From assembly GCF_022865125.1 (NCBI RefSeq), contig NZ_CP094828.1, positions 3,527,219 through 3,591,218 on the forward strand: DNA of 64,000 bases, read 5' to 3'. The position numbers were made by a program, and so were the translations under genes. Shown piece by piece: positions 60,703-64,000 of the stretch. The notes below the pieces were generated by a model, which did not search any database, was not told where the DNA came from, and saw only the letters and a list, made by a program, of their open reading frames with translations. Source of the stretch: Acuticoccus sp. I52.16.1. GTDB taxonomy: Bacteria; Pseudomonadota; Alphaproteobacteria; Rhizobiales; Amorphaceae. Position 1 is the stretch's first letter, and every line of letters starts with the position of its first letter.

Positions 60703-61588
60703 GGCCGTCCTCATCGCCGGTCCGACGGCCTCGGGCAAGTCTCAACTGGCGCTCACGCTCGCCGAACGGCTCGGCGGCGCGGTGGTGAATGCCGATTCGA
60801 TGCAGGTCTACCGCGACCTGCGCGTCCTCACCGCGCGCCCGGGCGTCGCCGACGAGGCACGGGCGCCCCATCACGTCTACGGCACGCTCGACGCTGCCGA
60901 GCCCGCCTCCGTGGCGCGCTGGCTCGGCGACGCGGCAACGGCGATCGAGGCGGCGCGGCACGCGGGGCGGGTGCCGATCGTCGTCGGCGGCACGGGGCTC
61001 TACCTGGCGGCGCTGACCGAGGGCCTCTCGCCGATGCCCCGGATCCCCGACGCCGTGCGCCGGCATTGGCGCCAGGCCCAGGCGCACGAGCCGCCGCAGG
61101 TGCTGCACGCGATCCTGGCCGAGCGCGACCCGGCCGCCGCCGCCCGGCTGCGCCCGACCGACCCGCAGCGCATCGTGCGCGCGCTGGAGGTGGTCGAGGC
61201 GACCGGCCGCTCTCTCTCCGCCTGGCAGGCCGAGCGAACCCCGCCGGTGCTGCCGCGAGGGCCGGGCGTCGCGGCCTACGTCCTCGCTCCGCCGCGCGAT
61301 CTCCTGCGGGAGCGCATCGCGCAGCGGTTCGAGGCGATGATGGAGGCCGGCGCGGTGGAAGAGGCCGTCGGCCTCACCGCGCGCCGGCTCGATCCCGCGC
61401 TGCCGGCGATGAAGGCGATCGGCGTCGCCCAGCTCTCCGCCTACGCCATGGGCCTCGTCGGCCGGGGGGAGGCGGTGGCCGATGCGGTCACCCGGACGCG
61501 CCAATACGCCAAGCGCCAGGACACCTGGTTCCGCAACCGCTTCGCCGACTGGGAGCGCCTCGCACCGGGCGACGTCCCTACGTTTTAG
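60701..61588 (+). CDS. miaA: tRNA dimethylallyltransferase MiaA
   Basis: A 295-residue enzyme that adds dimethylallyl to A37 of tRNAs reading UNN codons. The P-loop is IAGPTASGKSQLAL. The catalytic region has VNADSMQVYRDLRVLTARP, then VVGGTGLYLAALTEGL and the C-terminal AIGVAQLSAYAMG and RQYAKRQDTWFRNRF. ATG 60701 gives the family start MAVLIAGP. It lies head to head with serB, the two ATGs sharing two bases, so its untranslated leader and promoter lie inside serB. The serB/miaA-ilvB order is common in Hyphomicrobiales. Confidence 0.95.
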   Translation: MAVLIAGPTASGKSQLALTLAERLGGAVVNADSMQVYRDLRVLTARPGVADEARAPHHVYGTLDAAEPASVARWLGDAATAIEAARHAGRVPIVVGGTGLYLAALTEGLSPMPRIPDAVRRHWRQAQAHEPPQVLHAILAERDPAAAARLRPTDPQRIVRALEVVEATGRSLSAWQAERTPPVLPRGPGVAAYVLAPPRDLLRERIAQRFEAMMEAGAVEEAVGLTARRLDPALPAMKAIGVAQLSAYAMGLVGRGEAVADAVTRTRQYAKRQDTWFRNRFADWERLAPGDVPTF

Positions 61589-61710
61589 CATTGCCGGGGG
61601 GGCAATTTTCGGTTCCCTGCCGCAAAAGGCGGCATGGCGCGACCGCGGGCAGCGGCAGGTGCCGGCCTTGCCCTTGGCTTGGCGCCCGATCGAAACACGC
61701 CAAAGCAGCA

Positions 61711-61739
61711 TTGCGCGGCAGCGTGACGCGTGATAGGGC
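61711..61739 (+). promoter_or_regulatory. Possible promoter of the ilvB leader transcript
   Basis: TTGCGC (61711-61716), 17 bp, TAGGGC (61734-61739). The -10 is weak, but the position gives a leader RNA beginning ~20 bp before the leader-peptide ATG. Confidence 0.35.
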
Positions 61740-61765
61740 AACGGCCACGATCAACGGGGAACGGC

Positions 61766-61816
61766 ATGGCCACCACCCTCATCCTTATCGTAGCGGGGCG
61801 CACCACCAGAGTCTGA
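61766..61816 (+). CDS. ilvB leader peptide (attenuator)
   Basis: A 16-residue reading frame, MATTLILIVAGRTTRV, with GGGGAA 5 bp before its ATG. Eleven of 16 residues are Thr, Leu, Ile, Val or Ala, and it holds a run of Leu-Ile-Leu-Ile-Val. This is the hallmark of leader peptides of branched-chain amino acid operons. Its last codons lie in the 5' arm of a 10-bp stem. A terminator follows before ilvB. Ribosome stalling at Leu/Ile/Val (or Thr) codons should set read-through into ilvB. Confidence 0.85.
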   Translation: MATTLILIVAGRTTRV

Positions 61817-61841
61817 CCAAGGCTCGGGAACGGTGGTGCGC
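61798..61841 (+). promoter_or_regulatory. Attenuator stem 1:2
   Basis: GCGCACCACC (61798-61807) pairs perfectly with GGTGGTGCGC (61832-61841). The leader-peptide stop codon lies in the loop. A ribosome finishing or stalling on the leader would disrupt this stem differently, as expected of an attenuator. I could not identify a convincing antiterminator pairing by eye. Confidence 0.7.
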
Positions 61842-61846
61842 GGTTC

Positions 61847-61872
61847 AAGGTCCCTCCAGGGGCCTTTTTTTA
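61847..61872 (+). terminator. Attenuator terminator upstream of ilvB
   Basis: AAGGTCCC (61847-61854) pairs with GGGGCCTT (61859-61866, one G-T pair) around a short loop. It runs into a seven-T tract (61865-61871). It lies 68 bp before the ilvB start and is the regulated terminator of the attenuator. Confidence 0.85.
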
Positions 61873-61939
61873 TTGCCCGCTCTCCACCACCAGACCGAGC
61901 GGGCCCGACGAGCGCCGGCACGGCGGAGCGGAGACTGAA

Positions 61940-63721
61940 ATGGACGAGCGCAATCAAGGCCGCATGAGCGGCGCGCAAATGGTCATCGAGGCGCTGAAGG
62001 ATCACGGCGTCGATACCATCTTCGGCTACCCGGGCGGGGCGGTCCTGCCGATCTACGACGAGATCTTCCAGCAGGAGGACGTCCGCCACATCCTCGTGCG
62101 TCACGAGCAGGGCGCCGGCCACATGGCCGAGGGCTATGCCCGCTCGACCGGTCGTCCCGGCGTCGTGCTCGTGACGTCCGGGCCGGGCGCCACCAACGTC
62201 GTCACCGCGCTGACCGACGCGATGCTGGATTCCATCCCGATGGTCTGCATCACCGGCCAGGTGCCGACGCACCTCATCGGCTCGGACGCCTTCCAGGAGT
62301 GCGACACGGTCGGCATCACGCGGCCGTGCACCAAGCACAACTACCTCGTGCGCCGGGTCGAGGATCTGCCGCGGATCCTGTCCGAGGCGTTCTACGTCGC
62401 GACCTCCGGCCGCCCCGGCCCCGTCGTGATCGACATCCCGAAGGACGTGCAGATCGCGACCGGTGCCTACAATCCGCCGCGCGCCGCCTCGCACAAGACC
62501 TACCAGCCCAAGCTGCGGCCGGAGATGGTCGGCATCCGCCAGGCGATCGCGCTGATGAAGGCGGCCAGCCGGCCGATCTTCTATACCGGCGGCGGCCTCA
62601 TCAACGCCGGCCCCGCCGCCTCGCACCTCCTGCGCGAGCTGGCCGACACGACCGGCTTCCCTGTCACGTCGACGCTGATGGGCCTCGGGGCGATGCCGGC
62701 GAGCCACCCGCAGTGGCTCGGCATGCTGGGCATGCACGGCACCTACGAGGCGAACCTCGCCATGCACGGGTGCGACCTGATGATCTGCATCGGCGCGCGC
62801 TTCGACGACCGGATCACCGGCCGGATCGACGCGTTCTCGCCCGGCAGCCGCAAGATCCACATCGACATCGACCCCTCGTCGATCAACAAGAACATCAAGG
62901 TGGATCTGCCGATCATCGGCGACGCGGCGCACGCGCTGGAGGACATGGTCCGCGTGTGGTCCGAGACCGGCACCCACGACAAGTCGCGGCTGAAGCCCTG
63001 GTGGGACGATATCGCCGGTTGGCGGGCCAAGAAGTCGCTCGCCTACCAGACGCGCTCCGAGGTGATCATGCCGCAGGAGGCGATCGAGCGCCTCTACGAG
63101 CTGACCAAGGACCGCGACTCCTACGTCACCACCGACGTCGGCCAGCACCAGATGTGGGCGGCGCAGTTCTACGGCTTCGAGCAGCCGAACCGCTGGATGA
63201 CGTCCGGCGGCCTCGGCACGATGGGCTACGGACTGCCGGCGGCGATCGGCGCGCAGATCGCGCACCCGGATTCGCTGGTGATGGCGATCGTCGGCGACGC
63301 GTCGATCCAGATGAACATCCAGGAACTGGGGACGGCGACGCAGTACGACCTGCCGGTGAAGGTGTTCATCCTGAACAACCAGCACATGGGCATGGTGCGC
63401 CAGTGGCAGCAGCTCAACCACGGCAACCGCCTGTCGCACTCCTACTCCGATGCGCTGCCCGACTTCGAGATGCTGGCCAAGGCCTACGGCTGGAAGGGGA
63501 TGGCGGTGCAGGATCCGCGCGAGCTGGACGGGGCGATCGAGGAGATGATCGCCCATCCGGGGCCGGTGCTGATGGACTGCCGCGTCGCCAACCTCACCAA
63601 CTGCTTCCCGATGATCCCGTCGGGCAAGGCGCACAACGAGATCCTGCTCGCCTCCCGCGACGACGTGGAGGCCGAGGAGGTCGAGGAGGCGCTGGAGGAC
63701 GTCGGCCGCGCGCTGGTCTGA
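61940..63721 (+). CDS. ilvB: Acetolactate synthase, large (catalytic) subunit
   Basis: A 593-residue ThDP/FAD enzyme making acetolactate and acetohydroxybutyrate for Val, Leu and Ile. The ThDP-activating glutamate region is [18 protein letters not shown] followed by [19 protein letters not shown]. The FAD/middle domain has [12 protein letters not shown] and [20 protein letters not shown]. The ThDP motif is [18 protein letters not shown], ending [19 protein letters not shown] precedes ATG 61940. Expression is probably set by the attenuator just upstream. The regulatory subunit ilvN is not in the 280 bp that remain. Confidence 0.95.
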   Translation: MDERNQGRMSGAQMVIEALKDHGVDTIFGYPGGAVLPIYDEIFQQEDVRHILVRHEQGAGHMAEGYARSTGRPGVVLVTSGPGATNVVTALTDAMLDSIPMVCITGQVPTHLIGSDAFQECDTVGITRPCTKHNYLVRRVEDLPRILSEAFYVATSGRPGPVVIDIPKDVQIATGAYNPPRAASHKTYQPKLRPEMVGIRQAIALMKAASRPIFYTGGGLINAGPAASHLLRELADTTGFPVTSTLMGLGAMPASHPQWLGMLGMHGTYEANLAMHGCDLMICIGARFDDRITGRIDAFSPGSRKIHIDIDPSSINKNIKVDLPIIGDAAHALEDMVRVWSETGTHDKSRLKPWWDDIAGWRAKKSLAYQTRSEVIMPQEAIERLYELTKDRDSYVTTDVGQHQMWAAQFYGFEQPNRWMTSGGLGTMGYGLPAAIGAQIAHPDSLVMAIVGDASIQMNIQELGTATQYDLPVKVFILNNQHMGMVRQWQQLNHGNRLSHSYSDALPDFEMLAKAYGWKGMAVQDPRELDGAIEEMIAHPGPVLMDCRVANLTNCFPMIPSGKAHNEILLASRDDVEAEEVEEALEDVGRALV

Positions 63722-63746
63722 GGCCGCGGGTCCGGGACACGCCGGC

Positions 63747-64000
63747 GTGACGCTGCCGGGCTGGCTGCGGGCGGATGGCGAGGGCGCGATCCTCGCCGTG
63801 CGCGTGACGCCCAAGGCGGCGGCCGACGCGGTCGACGGGCCGGTGACGATGGCCGACGGGGCGACGTGGCTGGCGGTTCGCGTGCGGGCCGCGCCCGACA
63901 AGGGGGCGGCCAACGCGGCGGTGGCGGCGACGATCGCCAGGGCGCTCGGTGTGCGCAAGAGCGGCGTCGCGCTGGTCTCCGGCGGCACCGCGCGGCTGAA
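63747..64000 (+). CDS. DUF167 (YggU) family protein, 3' end outside window
   Basis: The frame from GTG 63747 to the window edge encodes ~84 residues of a DUF167 protein. The typical core is VRVTPKAAADAVDG, then LAVRVRAAPDKGAANAAVAATIARALGVRKSGVALVSGGTARLK, broken here at the conserved Lys-Gly-Ala-Ala-Asn turn. Family members are ~100 residues, so most of it is present. Function unknown. It begins 25 bp after ilvB and is likely cotranscribed. The start has no clear ribosome-binding site. Confidence 0.8.
   Translation, partial: MTLPGWLRADGEGAILAVRVTPKAAADAVDGPVTMADGATWLAVRVRAAPDKGAANAAVAATIARALGVRKSGVALVSGGTARL

Larger units (their letters stand above)
61589..61939. other. ilvB leader region
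   Basis: 351 bp between miaA and ilvB. It contains a probable promoter, a leader-peptide gene, a stem covering the end of that gene and a terminator, each listed separately. The first ~100 bp, including a short TGCCGC/GCGGCA hairpin near 61620, show nothing else. Confidence 0.7.

Noticed and set aside
1-64000. tRNA, rRNA, CRISPR, insertion sequences, attachment sites
   Set aside because: I looked for T-loop motifs such as GGTTCGAATC in gaps, for spaced direct repeats and for transposase genes, and saw none. Scattered TTCGA-type matches fall inside coding sequence.

Overview
The window is a continuous stretch of GC-rich (about 70% by eye) chromosomal core genome. Gene content and order point to an alphaproteobacterium, most likely of the Hyphomicrobiales (Rhizobiales). 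Supporting blocks are rsfS-rlmH-EnvC-ctpA, ileS-lspA-DUF3035-M16-M16, thrC-M16-GNAT-GGDEF/EAL, purE-purK-rpsU, petP/petR-like regulators beside a branched-chain aminotransferase, and serB/miaA-ilvB. I saw no insertion sequence, prophage, CRISPR array, rRNA or tRNA. Genes are tightly packed, with many 4-bp start/stop overlaps.

Layout. 1-1284 is the 3' end of an acyl-CoA dehydrogenase. 1634-5074 is the rsfS-rlmH-EnvC-ctpA operon, closed by a clear terminator. 5184-12232 holds a cupin, a homocysteine-methyltransferase-like gene and a complete Liv-type ABC importer (livF, G, M, H, J on the minus strand). 12611-17289 is the most unusual part. It holds an XRE/short-chain-acyl-CoA-type regulator with an inserted histidine-kinase phosphoacceptor-like helix pair, a single-domain receiver, a tiny two-helix membrane protein, and a sodium:solute symporter fused to a histidine kinase. 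17350-22661 is der and bamB-yfgM, split by an inverted chemotaxis receptor gene. 22683-31252 has NnrU, an L,D-transpeptidase, a peptidoglycan-binding protein, an EnvZ-like kinase with its OmpR-type regulator and MarR, ilvE, DUF2189 and a TPR lipoprotein. 31293-40769 runs rpsU, purK, purE, DUF465, two M16 peptidases, a DUF3035 lipoprotein, lspA and ileS. 40956-52515 carries a methyltransferase, a peroxiredoxin, YqgE, the thrC operon, a ThDP enzyme, small unknown genes and infC. 52591-64000 carries a glycosyltransferase, a hydrolase, a beta-helix/RTX protein, an MsbA-like exporter, a 34-residue membrane peptide, serB, miaA, and ilvB behind a leader-peptide attenuator, and it ends inside a DUF167 gene.

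How the parts work together. Three envelope blocks recur: periplasmic hydrolase control and proteolysis (EnvC, CtpA, M16 pairs), outer-membrane and lipoprotein biogenesis (BamB, YfgM, LspA, MsbA-like), and peptidoglycan cross-linking (YkuD). Amino-acid metabolism is represented by ilvB with an attenuator encoding a Thr/Leu/Ile/Val-rich leader, the aminotransferase, thrC, serB and the Liv importer. The regulator/symporter-kinase cluster is divergent from the Liv importer across a 378-bp region with five TGYAAA motifs. This suggests a nutrient-sensing unit in which a transporter-like sensor kinase, an orphan receiver and a histidine-bearing transcription factor cooperate. That is the leading candidate here for an undescribed system.

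All calls are by eye. Starts were chosen from ribosome-binding sites, overlaps and family lengths. Statements about families come from general knowledge, and no searches were run.
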